NCBI GenBank assembly: GCA_033239525.1
Contig: BSYO01000003.1
Coordinates: 3,466,001 to 3,530,000, forward strand
Direction of reading: 5' to 3'
Source of the DNA: Nepenthes gracilis
Lineage: Eukaryota; Streptophyta; Magnoliopsida; Caryophyllales; Nepenthaceae
DNA length: 64,000 nt
Both the position numbers and the translations under genes were made by a program. The notes beneath the pieces were generated by a model, which was not told the DNA's origin, made no database searches, and worked only from the letters and a program-made list of their open reading frames with translations. Shown here piece after piece: positions 20,149 to 32,166 of the stretch. Positions within the stretch are counted from its first letter, which is position 1, and each line of letters begins with the position of its first letter.

Positions 20149-23100
20149 ATGGCCGCCGCTCCGGAAAAGACGACGCCTTGCTGTAAGGACAGAGGAGTTA
20201 GCAGTGGCGGTTTCAAGCACGGCATCGAACGGTCTGCTTCCCCACAGCCTCTGCTTCCCAAGGCAGCCAGCAATCGGACCACGGCCGCCTCCTCTGTTCC
20301 ATCGGAGGAGGATCGGAATAGAGGTACAGCGGCTGTGGCGGCGGCGTCAATGACTCGTCCTGTTGCGTCTCTCCTGGAAAGCCCTCCCGCGGATTCGGCT
20401 TCTTCTACAGGTATTAATTTCTTTTTCCACTGTAAAATAAAATAAATAAATTGCCACTATCTGTTTTTGATAAGTAAATTCCGAAATTTGATTGCCCCTT
20501 TATCTGACCTTTCTTCGATGAAATTCATAATTTGATTTCCTATATATATATATATTGTTGGGAATTCAACTCAGATACACACAATCAATACAGCGAAATA
20601 AATTCAAACCCCCTATCAATCATCAGTTACTAAAATTGTGTGTACAAGAAATACAATAATACACAATGATTTTTAATATGAAAAATTTCTTTTAACTAAA
20701 AAAAAAATCATGTGACAAGTTTTGAAAAACTTTACTATATAAAATCGGTTATACAAACCTCCGAAATAGAGTATTAACAACCAATCAACCCAAGACAGCA
20801 AAAGTCTCCTCACTTTTCTCTCCATGGCAGTACTCTTTACTCTCTAATTTTATAAGTGTTTTTCACATTTTCTCGTATGTCAAACCTTAAATCATTTCGC
20901 GCGCTTTATAATGACATTTAACTCAACACGCATTTCCTGCGTTTTTATAACCTTAAAAACGCATTTCTCGCATTTTTACAATGTGAGCCATTGAGATTGG
21001 TAGCCGGCCATCATTCAGTATAAACAGTCTGATCGTCCATCTGACTCAGCAGTTTGGACTTTTTGACTTAGCAGTCTGGTCGACTTTCTGATTAAGCAAT
21101 CCGGTCGGTTCTTTGAATTAGCAGTCTGGTCGTCCATGCAATTCAATGTCTAGCTGCCCTTCAACCTCTTTGCCCCAATCTTCTTTCGGACTCAACTCTA
21201 CCTGATCGTCCCTCGGCCTCGGCTCCGATCTAGTCGCCCCTTGGCCCCAACAATCTAGCTACCCTTTAGCCACTTCACCGCGTACAAACACTCTGATTCT
21301 CGTACAAATCCTGTACGATCTTTCGATAACTTTTCATTTATTAGGACATCTACAAGAGAGTAACAAAAAAATCTAACATATATATGTATATGGGAGATGT
21401 TTGAGTAGTCTCACCATTAAAAAATCGTGAGAATTTTATTATTGTAATTTAAATAAGTAAAGTTTATTTTATTGTATTAGTCATACTTCTAGTATTCAAC
21501 TTAAGAGACAATGGCAAAAATATAAATATACCGTGTGTTTTATGCTAAGTTATTTTCGGTGGAAATCTGAAGTCTAATTTAGGAAATTACTTATGAAGGT
21601 GTTGTTGCCACCTGCAACCTTGTTCATTTAAACTTGTATCCCTTGCAATTGAGCAGCTTTGAACAGCCTATGAATATGCTAAAAACTACTAAATGGTGTT
21701 CAGTGGGTCCCTTTTTTAAGAGAAATAGGGTTTTATATCTTAGAAATAGGATTATATTTTTTAATAAAATTATCGGATCAAAATTTAATTATCAAGATTT
21801 AAAAATTAAAAAAATATATTAAAGATGGTTATATTTTAAATTTTTTATAATATTAATATCTATTAAATATTAAATATAATATTTAAAGGAGTAGGATTCC
21901 CAAATTTTATTTTACAGTTTAATAATTATTGTAACTAACCTTTAAGGCATGTGTTGAATTTAAATAGTTATTATTATATATGGTGATTATATAATAATTT
22001 AATAGTAGATCAATACTATAATGTAAGATAATAAATAATTTATTTGACTTGGTTGATGCAGCGATCTGGCAATGGCTAGACGGCCTTAAATTCTCAAGTT
22101 GATTAGGATCAGTAAATTTTAATCTTGTGACCTTGTTACTATTATTTTGTGTGATATTATGACCTACTTTTTAATTATTTTGAAACAATAGTGATAAATG
22201 TGATTTTTTATCTATTTATTTTTACTAAAAATTATATAAAAAAATATATAAATGGATCAATGTTAAGTTACAAATATATGTTTATTTTATTATTCGAGAA
22301 GACAGGAAAACTAATTGTAAAAATTTAATATAAGTACGTACATTTAACCATTTTTGGCCAAAAAAGAAAAAGAAAAGGCATAATAAACTGGCTTTTTGCA
22401 CGATTGTCACTGTGATAGTTTCCTTGATTTTGCAGGTGGACAACTCATGCTGAGGGTTCAAACTTGCCACCCACTGGATCCATTGTCTCCGTCCGAAATC
22501 AAAGTGGCAGTCGCCACCGTCAGGGCTGCTGGAGCAACTCCCCAGGTTTTCTTAATTAGTTGATGGTTTTTTTTATAAGAAATGTGTCTGAGGTACCTTA
22601 TTTGATGATATAATATCTATCTATTTATCTGTTGTTATATGAATAAATAAAAACGGCATGTTATTCGAAACTCTGATGTGTTCTATGCCAGGTTTGGGGA
22701 GCCTTTTTTCCAAAAAAAAAAAAGAAATTGATTTAATCCCTTCGAATAAAGATTATTGAATTGACGTTGGATGAATGAGATTAACATTTATTTTAATAAT
22801 AAATAAAAAATAAATAATATATTTTTAATAGTAAATAATACAATCGTTTGATTAATATCGAACGATTATAATTAAAGAGCTGAATTGAATTCTCTTTTAA
22901 AGGGGTAGGCTTCCGCTTCCTTGCATTGCAAAGGATATCTCAGTAGAATTATAGACATTTGCTTGCCATCAATTCAACATGCAGTATTTTCTCTGTTAAC
23001 TTCTTTCAGGAGAGAGACAGTATGCGCTTCGTTGAGGTGGTTTTGTTGGAGCCAGAAAAACACGTTGTTGCCATTGCAGATGCATACTTATTTCCTCCTT

Positions 23101-26100
23101 TCCAGCCATCGTTGCTCCCGAAGACAAAAGGAAGACCTGCTAACCCCAGCAACCTCCCTCCTCGTCAGGCAAGACTGCTTGTCTACAACAGGAAGTCAAA
23201 TGAGACAAGCGTATGGATTGTTCAACTCATCCAAGTTCATGCAGCAACGCGGGGGGGCCATCACAGGGGCGAAGTCATTTCATCCAAAGTAGTCCCTGAT
23301 GTTCAGCCTTCCATGGTATGTATGTGTGTTGGCGTATTATTGACATGAGGGCACAAAGGTAACCTTCTTTGATGATTCTGAGAGTTTGGACCTTATCGAG
23401 CAGCCTTGTCAATATTTCTTATTATCCATTGAGTTCAATTGAAAAATGTAAGGGTATCCTTACTCCCAGTACGTTTCAACGCTTAAAATTAAAATTACGA
23501 AACCAAGTTATATATAAGTATATAATATATGTAAAATGTACTCGGATCTAGATATATTTAAATATTAAGCAAATATGTACAATAAAAAATAAATACATAA
23601 GACTAGATTTTAATAATGAAAGAAAATCTCGATAACTACTATTACTGAATAAAATCCTTTAAATTTCTACAACCAGTAAAAATAATATAATAAGAAAGTC
23701 ACTTACAATCCGAGTAACGTAGACGTACTAAATTTTAGTCAGTTTACTATTCACTTATGACACATATTAAGAAACTTTTTATATTTGCCTTTTGCAGTGG
23801 AGCCAAATAATTTCTAGTTTTTCGTCAATTTTATTTTGAAATTCGTAGAATCTATACATACAACTGGACTTCAATTCACACCCCAAGTACGTCTAGAATG
23901 AAAGTTATTAGTCAGGAAGATATGTGTGCAATAAGAGAGAATTTAAAAGAAATATGTAATGAGAAAGTCTTAATGTTATAGCTTAATCAATGAATAAAAG
24001 GTTTTCTTTAAAAAGGGCTATTCACAAGCATTCGATGAGAGGATCGGAGAGCAACCGTTTTTCAATTAATTGTTCAATGTCTTCTTAAATTGTAGGAGAG
24101 AAGTATTTATAGAGAGTGTGAAAAACTAGATTAAAAATACGCAACAAAAAAAAGATACACGTCTTAGCATTCATGCACCGTTCAGGCGCGCGTTAAGCGT
24201 GAAATGTAATACCAGGGGTTCGTGCCTCTGCGCTAATGTGTCGATTGAACACTGCATGCCTTTACATTTATTCTTCTTTTTCATTAACAAGAAGTAATAA
24301 TTAACAGCTCTATCTAGAAATTTTGTGCATGCCTTACAGAGGTTGCCCGCTGATTACTGCTTCTAAATTCATGTGTTTCTTTCAAATATTTTCTGAGATT
24401 TCGCACGTTATTCTCGTAAGCACGCAGGCAATATAGTAATGCTTCCTTTAATATGCGAAACCCCAGGATGCAGCAGAATCGGCTGAATGCGAGGCTGCTG
24501 TGAAGGACTACCCTCCATTTCGTGAAGCAATGAAAAAAAGGGGTATCGAAGATATGGATCTTGTGATGGTAGATACATGGTTCGTTGTCAAATTTTAGTA
24601 ATAAGCTTTCTCAAGTTCTGCACTAGTTATATTTCCCCCTCTTTTTCTATATATACATTCTTTTGTGTTGTCGGTGTGAGAGAGAGCGAGCGAGCGAGAG
24701 AGAGATGTTCGGTCGCATTTTGCTCCATTTTTTAATGTCTGTCGGCTTATTCCTTTCTTCAGGTGTGCCGGTTATTATAGTGATGCTGATGCTCCGAGTC
24801 GTAGGCTTGCTAAGCCAGTTATCTTCTGCAAAACTGAGAGTGATTGCCCAATGGAGAATGGTTACGCTCGTCCAGTGGAAGGAATTTATGTCCTTTTCGA
24901 TATGCAAAACATGGCAGTCATTGAGTTTGAAGACCGAAAACTCGTCCCCTTACCACCTGCTGATCCATTGAGAAATTACACTTCCGGTGAAACACGAGGG
25001 GGTGTCGATCGAAGTGATGTCAAGCAACTACATATCATTCAGCCTGAAGGCCCTAGTTTTCGCGTGGATGGAAATTTTGTCGAGTGGCAGAAGGTGCTTA
25101 ATTATTTTGCTACAAAGTATTACCTTCTAACAAATTACTGAAGCTGTCATATTGATTTTTCTTCTCTTTCTTCTGGTTGCTGGTGGCAGTGGAGCTTCCG
25201 AGTTGGCTTTACTCCGAGGGAGGGTTTAGTTATACATTCTGTTGCATATGTTGATGGCAATAGAGGTCGACGGTCTTTGGCTCACCGATTAAGTTTTGTT
25301 GAGATAGTTGTTCCTTATGGAGATCCTTATGATCCACATTACAGAAAGAATGCATTTGATGCTGGTGAAGATGGGTTGGGAAAAAATGCACATTCTCTTA
25401 AGAAGGTTGACTGTTCTTCCAACACCTCACTTGTCACATTGACGACGTTGTAAATTAAAGGCACCTTAACTGCATTGTATAGTGTCAGTTTTCCGCTATT
25501 TAACTCTGTGGCCTCTCGGACGCAATTGAGTAACTTTACCATTGCTTTAAGGTTAACTGTCTTTGTTGAAGTTCTCTGGAATAATTGTTTGCTTAATGAA
25601 CTCTCTTAGGTTCTTGATATCACGTTAACTTGATCCATGTTTCTTCTTTTTATGTAGGGTTGTGATTGCTTGGGTTACATCAAGTACTTCGACGTCCATT
25701 TCACAAATTTTACAGGAGGTGTCCAAACAATTGAAAATTGTGTCTGTCTGCACGAAGAGGATCACGGAATTTTATGGAAGCATCAAGATTGGCGAACGGG
25801 TTTAGCAGAAGTGCGGCGGTCTAGAAGGCTAACTGTATCCTTCATCTGTACCCTCGCAAATTACGAATATGGATTCTACTGGCATTTCTATCAGGCAAGT
25901 TGGTTTGTTCTCGTTCCCTATTCCCGAAACTGGCAGCACGGCTCGCATTTTGATGTTATTGATTGTCAGATGTCCTGACCTGCGTACCTCTAACTGACCT
26001 CCATTTCACCTGCGTTTGAGCAGCTATCCCTGAGCTTGAATTAGGATTCAATTGTGAGAGTTGGCAGCTATCTCTGAATTCTTATAGTTGGTTTAGTTGA

Positions 26101-29100
26101 TATCTCTTACAGGATGGAAAAATCGAGGCCGAGGTAAAGCTAACTGGGATTCTTAGCTTAGGAGCTCTGCAGCCTGGTGAAGTTCGAAAATATGGAACAA
26201 ATATTGCGCCTGGGCTATATGCACCAGTCCATCAACACTTTTTCGTTGCTCGGATGGACATGGCAATTGACTGCAAGCCTGGGGAGGCTTTAAATCAGGT
26301 TAACTGCACGATTTATTAGCTGCTTATTTCTTTTTTTCCATTTTTGTTGCTAATAATTGCTTCTCACTTGTTCATTAACATGCCTGGTTTTTACTGCTTG
26401 TTCTTTTATGTTCATTACTACACCTGTAGTAGCCCCCATCGACAGTTTGATTTGCTTGCATCCATGAAATTTCACAACGATTACCTCTTGCTGGCTTATG
26501 AATGATTTTGTTTGTTCAAGTTCCATATCGATGATGATCGCCACTGTGTTATTTTGTCACAGGTTGTTGAGGTGAATATCGAAGTAGAGGAGCCTGGGAA
26601 GGATAATGTTCACAACAATGCATTTTATGCTGAGGAGAGACTACTTCGGTCTGAATTGCAAGCAATCCGTGATTGTAATCCTTTATCTGCACGGCATTGG
26701 ATTGTAAGTCTCTTTTTTGCACATACAAATCACTGAGAGACAAGATTAATTAAAATGTCTGCCTGTGAAGCTGATATCAAACTGCTATCCTTGCTTCTAC
26801 CTGTATATCTGTACTAGTATTTGTTTCTGAAGTTTGTGGGGTTGTTGTAATACAGAATTCTAACAATCCTTGCAGTTAATATTAAGTGTTGAATTGCCAT
26901 TCTTTTGTTTTCACTTAACAGGTTAGGAATACCCAAAGTGTCAACCGCACGGGACAGCTAACTGGTTACAAGCTAGTACCTGGCTCAAATTGTTTGGCAT
27001 TAGCTAGCCCAGAAGCAAAATTTCTGAGACGTGCTGCTTTCTTGAAGCATAATCTTTGGGTTACTCCTTATGCTCCCGATGAGATGTATCCTGGAGGAGA
27101 TTTCCCCAAACAAAATCCACGTGCTGGGGAGGGATTGGCTACTTGGGTTAAGCAAAACCGCTCTCTAGAAGAAACAGATATAGTTCTCTGGTAAGTTCTC
27201 TTCTGTGGATTTAGTAAACATGTGAGAAAATAAAGTGATCAATTCTTAGAAGCAAACCCATATGGTTCTTGAGTACTGCAGTTCTTCGCAACCTGAAGTT
27301 TTCTTTTGTATGCAAAACCAATTGATTATAAAGATATGGACATGGGTTTGAGTCATTGCAGGTATGTGTTCGGGCTGACACACATTCCTCGGCTAGAAGA
27401 TTGGCCTGTCATGCCGGTGGAGCACATAGGTTTCACACTCGTGGTAATCTACTTGCCCCTTTCTTATAACTCACATATACAAGTTCAGACAAAGATCAAT
27501 TTCTCTTTCAAAGTCAACACTAGCCATATATAATTGAATTACTTGCAAAAAAAGGTCTCTCATAAGCTAGAAAATCTTTTACTATTGGGGTGGGGGGAGG
27601 GTTGAGAAATGCTCTTGCACCTAAGAACTAAAATCTGGTTCATTTGGGTAGCCTGAGAACCTACATCATTGAACAAAATATTGAACAATATATTGGTTTT
27701 ATATTTTAATATCAATATTTCTCAATATTATGAAAAAATTATGATAACATCATATCGGCAATACATTATGATATTTCCCTTTAGATTTTGAGTTGAAAAA
27801 AATTGTGCATCTAGTACTAATATTTATTATCCAATATGGCCAATCTAGTATAGTCATGATTGATACTAATATTACCATCCATGACCCAGATTTTTTATTT
27901 TGACAAAACTATAACATGTTGATCTGAGAGACTCAACCTTATCTAACTTGGTTGATGCCATCGTTACAGTTGCTTTATGGATGCCCATTATAGTATGGAA
28001 ACAGTTTTTTGCCATGTTGGAGTAGGACCATATGAATCTTGTTGGGAGGAAAATAACAAATTAATTGATAGTAAACCACTCCCAGTTGCTCGAATATGTG
28101 ATGAGGCAAAACAATAACAAAGATTTGACATACTCAAAGGATAATATTTTTATGTGAAAAAAACCTTCTCAAAATTGAGAGGAAAACTCGCGGGATTTGA
28201 GAGTCGGTAAAGATGCTCCATTATAAATAGATTCGCAAAACGTAGCACCTCTCACCACTTGGTTACACAACCCACGCCCAACAAATTTTACAAACTCAAG
28301 ATTGGTATAAAAGAGAGCAAATAAGAAAACTAAACTACCATTAATGCTAACATTGAGTCTAGAGAGACATACTGAATATTTGTTAAAATTTAAATAGAAA
28401 ACATTGTCTAAATGAAGCAGTAACTTATCTTTCTTAGTTTTGTGGTGTGTGTGTTTAATATTTGTCATGTTGAACCTTAAACGTGCCTATGCCTTTTATA
28501 CGCTAGTTAGGAAGCTATCAAGATGCCCGAACGCCAGTTGCATGCCAACATGCTGTCATTTTACTGCTGTCAAGTGCCAAGATTGTAAATCTTGTGCTCA
28601 AGGGACTTGCATTCTACTCCATTAACATAGTTGGCATCACTTGCCAACATTTTATTCCACCCGAGCAGAACTCACACACCAGTACCAACTGATAAAAAAA
28701 CTGTTATGTACGGGGGGGTATAAGATTCCCATGGATGTGACCAACTCCAGCAAATACAATTCTCTGCAAAGTCCACAATTTATAAAGTCTCGTGCACTAA
28801 GCCACCATTTAATTTCCCTTTTATTAAACTCGGGGTTCAAATCCATTCAGCCATTTCATCTTTGATCAAACTAACCTTCCCCACGCCCTTCCCCTAAATT
28901 AAAAAACTCACATAAAGCAAAAGGCTGCATTTGTTTACTTATTCTCCCAAGTAGGATCTGATCTGTTGTGTTTGGTGTGCAGCCTCATGGGTTCTTTAAC
29001 TGCTCACCAGCGATCGATGTCCCTCCGAGTGCATATGACTCAAATGTCAAGGACAATGGCATGGCCTCTAAGCAGAACATTCAAAACAGTCTCCCTGCAA

Positions 29101-29114
29101 AACGGGTCTCTTGA
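20149..29114 (+). CDS. CuAO: Copper amine oxidase (12 exons)
   Basis: Oxidises primary amines or polyamines to aldehyde, ammonia and H2O2 using copper and topaquinone. Exons: 20149-20410, 22436-22545, 23010-23315, 24467-24579, 24763-25093, 25190-25405, 25658-25894, 26113-26298, 26563-26703, 26922-27190, 27362-27443, 28983-29114. They join in frame to 794 aa, close to the ~776 aa I recall for Arabidopsis At2g42490, the best remembered match. Visible: TCHPLDPL near the N-terminus, catalytic base Asp431 (KNAFDAGED), topaquinone Tyr515 (ANYEYGFYW), copper ligands His565 and His567 (APVHQHFF) and His731 ([12 protein letters not shown]). Intron 7 is GC-AG and intron 1 carries a solo LTR. The C-terminus (AKRVS) is not a classic peroxisomal SKL signal, although the remembered Arabidopsis relative is peroxisomal. 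The gene looks intact. Confidence 0.93.
20556..21378 (-). mobile_element. Solo LTR (Copia-type) in intron 1 of the amine oxidase gene
   Basis: 823 bp, TGTTG...TAACA, flanked by a 5-bp duplication TATAT (20551-20555 and 21379-21383). No internal retroelement sequence, so it arose by LTR-LTR recombination. On the - strand it has a repeat field, a TATAAAAT box (complement of about 20849-20856), and the GATTTTATATAGTAAA motif shared with the LTR fragment at 4523-5350. It lies antisense to the host gene, entirely inside intron 1 (20411-22435). The (TA)n flank weakens the target duplication slightly. Confidence 0.75.
21020..21140. repeat. Tandem repeat in the solo LTR, about 25-bp unit
   Basis: (C)AGTCTGGTCG variants recur at about 21025, 21050, 21072, 21097 and 21122 with spacers like acttagcag. 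It corresponds in place to the 28-bp repeats of the LTR fragment at 4621-4765. Confidence 0.6.
21384..22435. other. Remainder of amine oxidase intron 1
   Basis: AT-rich intronic DNA, ending in the acceptor ttgattttgcag before 22436. No further element ends were recognised. Confidence 0.6.
23316..24466 (+). other. Amine oxidase intron 3, with possible LTR remnant
   Basis: 1151-bp intron. At about 23900-24290 the - strand reads CTCTATAAATACTTCTCTCC, then a leader-like stretch, and the other side is GC-richer (cgttcaggcgcgcg). This resembles a short LTR or TRIM inserted in reverse. Ends and target duplication were not found. Confidence 0.35.
24676..24706. repeat. (GA)n-rich microsatellite in intron 4
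   Basis: gagagagagcgagcgagcgagagagagag-type run just upstream of the exon 5 acceptor. Confidence 0.7.
25895..26112 (+). other. GC-AG intron (intron 7 of the amine oxidase gene)
   Basis: The exon ends TATCAG and the intron begins GCAAGT, the usual consensus for GC donors. It ends ttacag before GATGGAAAA. Splicing here restores the conserved [15 protein letters not shown] junction. Confidence 0.8.
28040..28590 (-). repeat. Probable LTR fragment in intron 11 of the amine oxidase gene
   Basis: Begins TGTTGGGAGGAAAAT at 28040. On the - strand it has a TATTTATAATGG box (near 28211-28222) followed by a leader with TTTTGAGAAGGTTTTTTTCACATAAAAATATT, typical of plant LTR R-U5. A candidate target duplication AATCT lies at 28035-28039 and 28588-28592, but the terminus next to the second copy (TGTA) is not canonical. 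Boundaries are uncertain. Confidence 0.4.
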
Positions 29115-29352
29115 TTTGCCTAGCTAGGTGGCTGAGGTTTTCTGAAGTTGGCTGCAGCCTAGATTCAGCCCAGCTGACCAGCCACCATTTTAGTGAACTA
29201 CACCATCGAAATTGCTCGTACTCACAGCACGATGTTACTTTGATCAGACGGAATACAAAAAACAAACTCATATAGCCGATTCAACTTGATTGGCTTTAAA
29301 ACTTCATTGTTATCTACTTGGACAACTACAAATATGTGCTATACTATCATCA

Positions 29353-29358
29353 AATAAA
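29353..29358 (+). terminator. Possible poly(A) signal of the amine oxidase gene
   Basis: AATAAA about 240 bp after the stop codon. Plant signals are loose, so this is only a candidate. Confidence 0.3.
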
Positions 29359-29359
29359 A

Positions 29360-32166
29360 CTACATTGTGACATAATATAAGTAATATAGTAGTTCTATCG
29401 TCCTATCTTAAACATACAATGTGTGTCTATATAACCTTGAAGTGTCTAAAGTTTAAGTTTTTAAATTTTCTCTTTAAATTAAGTCAATAAAATTTGAATA
29501 TTATCCAAATTGTTGTAATATATGCTGCCTAAATTATGCAATTGAGAAGGGTCACCAAGGAAATGTCCAAGTCTGGAGAATCAAAAATTCACACAACCAT
29601 CTTGAGTCTAAATTTGAATAGTTGCTAGTTAAATGGTATTTATCTTGAAGAGAGGTCCCACAACATTCCAAAAAAATCGGCCCAATATAATATTAAGCTC
29701 AAACTTAAATTTTTTTGGCCCAATAAAATGTAACTAAGCCCAAATCACTCAAGATTCTTGGCCCAAGAGAATATGTGTTCTAGACACACTCGTGAATATT
29801 TGCTATCAAAAATAAAATGTGAAAAGGAAAATAAAAGCATCAACTTCGTTTTTATCGGGAATAAATTATTGAAAAATATTCCTCAATTTTTATTATTTGG
29901 TGCACAAAAAAAATATTTTTATATTTTTTAATGTTTAGTACGCGCAGGAAAATAAGTAAATTGAAAATAATTTCTCAATCAAAGAAAATTTAAAGCTTAA
30001 ACTTTGAAAATTCATTTTTTGGAGCTTATTTATTATTTACTTTTGACCATTAATTAATGAGACAATATCTGTTTGGGAATTTCGGATCCGATAATTTTTT
30101 TCTTCGGAGCCTTCAATGAATACAAACCAAACAAACATTCTTATTTAATGGAAAACCAATCTACTTATTAGAAAATCTGAAAATTTTATCTTTTTCAAAG
30201 GGAGTTGATGCGCTGGACCAGACCTGGTTGGCACACTCAAATCAATAAATTGAATGCTTCATAGAAAGTCACTAAGATGTTATTTTTCCAACAATAGATT
30301 TTTAAAACCAATACTGTGTTACCTTCACTGTATGAAAGCTTATTTTCAAAATTTAAACTCATATTTACCGGTAGGACATCAGCTCCAGTCATGCTCATGC
30401 TGCCATGCCGGGCTCAACCAGCCTGCAGTATCATGCTCATGCCACCATGCCGGGCTCAAGCAGCCAGCAGTATCAGCTTATCAGTTTAGGGCGTCGCTAA
30501 AATCATTGGATGTTTTATTAAAATTGATTCCCAGTTATAAATCATAATTATTATGCTAGTAAGATTATTAGATAAACGGTTTCCTTCATCACTGAAAATA
30601 TTGTTAAAATACTCTTATGAAAAGGTTTTATCGAAAGCACATGGAAACATCAAACTGATTTTTGATAGAGATGAGACCATCTTGATAGAGACTAAGTAAT
30701 TATTTAGGTTGTGGTTAAGAGAGTAAAAGTCTTTCCTAGCTCAAATTTAAACGGGAAATACAAAGAGTTGTAAGCCTCAAACAACATTTCTGGTGTGGTT
30801 TTGAGAAAAGGGATGAGTTGTCAATACATAATCATCTGCATTTTCATTAAGGCATAGGAAAAGATAGAATGGAAAAGAAATCGGTTCCCCGAATTGATAG
30901 AAGAACATATTTTCTACAATTTTTGGATTTTCACATGTTACAGATTTTGCATTTGACGGATTGGATACATAGACACTGCTGATTAAGGTATATTATTTTT
31001 GTGTTTTTTCTAAAGAATAATTTATGAAAAGTGATGATAAATTAATGATCCTGAGTATACCTTAATCTCTTGAAATTCTTTCAAAAAGAAACAAAATAAT
31101 TGCATATGCAGATAGAGAAACAAATACAGATATACCAGAAATACAGACATCGAACATCATATCCAACCAGCTTTTGGGTTCAAAATAGTATCCAACAGTG
31201 AACACGTATAAGTAAATATATGTTAGATTAAGTGATGCATTATTGACTCCCTCCTCGGTATTTTTTTATTGGGGCGTAGTTGCATTCATAGTCCAGCAAC
31301 TAATACGGAGGAAGGAAAAGAAAGCATCCTGCCCTGAATGGAAATGCTAACTGTAGATTTGAAAAGAGAGTCTGAAACGGAAGAAAAGGGTCAACTCTCA
31401 GGGTTGAGCTGAAAGGCTGATGAGCAAAGCATAGAGAAATTGCTATTTTAAACTTCTGGGAAAGATTCGAGTGTATATTTGTTAAGGTAGGGAGATGCGT
31501 TTTCAGGAATTGGTCAGAAAGAATGATTTAACTAAGGGTCGATTGATATTCTATGGGAGTTTTACGAGAAGGGGGGGGTTCACTTCCATATTTAACAATT
31601 GTGCTCGTATTTTTAATTATAATTGGTGCAGAGATTTAATATCTGGTAGCTTTATGAATATCTCAGCAACAAATTCAAAGAGACTCCGAGTTTCAAATAA
31701 ATCAGGGCTTCCAGCTACATACCTTCCATTTACTGATCGATTTCTATGGCAATGGATCGGACGACCAGAAGAATCGAGCAACAGGGGTAAGGAATGATCA
31801 AGCCACTGTTTAGTGACAAAGCCTCTAAATGGCTGCAGCTGCCGTACTTTAAACCTTTTTATCATCAATGAAATCTTCATAGAAATTGTTCTGCAAAAAA
31901 TACAGTAAAATACTTTATCCTTTTTTTAATATGATTATAGCTTGAATACATTTCCATGTACACAAAAAACCTGACAACATTTCCATTCAATTTGGTTTTG
32001 GTATGGTTTTTACATAGGTTTGATCTGGGGACAAGTGGGCAGTCGAAATGATCATTAGGCCAAGTATTCTGAAACCTAATAATAGGGAAGAAACTCGGGC
32101 TGATCCCATGTCCTTCCACAACCCCATTTTTGCCATTACGATATTCTTGAACCCATTGACATCAAG
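29360..32166. other. Intergenic DNA between two convergent genes
   Basis: Lies between the amine oxidase (+) and F-box (-) genes. It has a 2-copy 42-bp tandem repeat at 30389-30472. Open frames near 31495-31880 on both strands overlap and show no domain. The right end should contain the 3' UTR of the F-box gene. Confidence 0.55.
30389..30472. repeat. Two-copy tandem repeat, 42-bp unit
   Basis: TCATGCTCATGC(TG/CA)CCATGCCGGGCTCAA(C/G)CAGCC(T/A)GCAGTA occurs at 30389 and 30431 with few differences. Confidence 0.85.

Noticed and set aside
31495..31880. Open frames of 87-100 codons between the two main genes
   Set aside because: Both strands are open over the same bases, with no known domain and no splice context.
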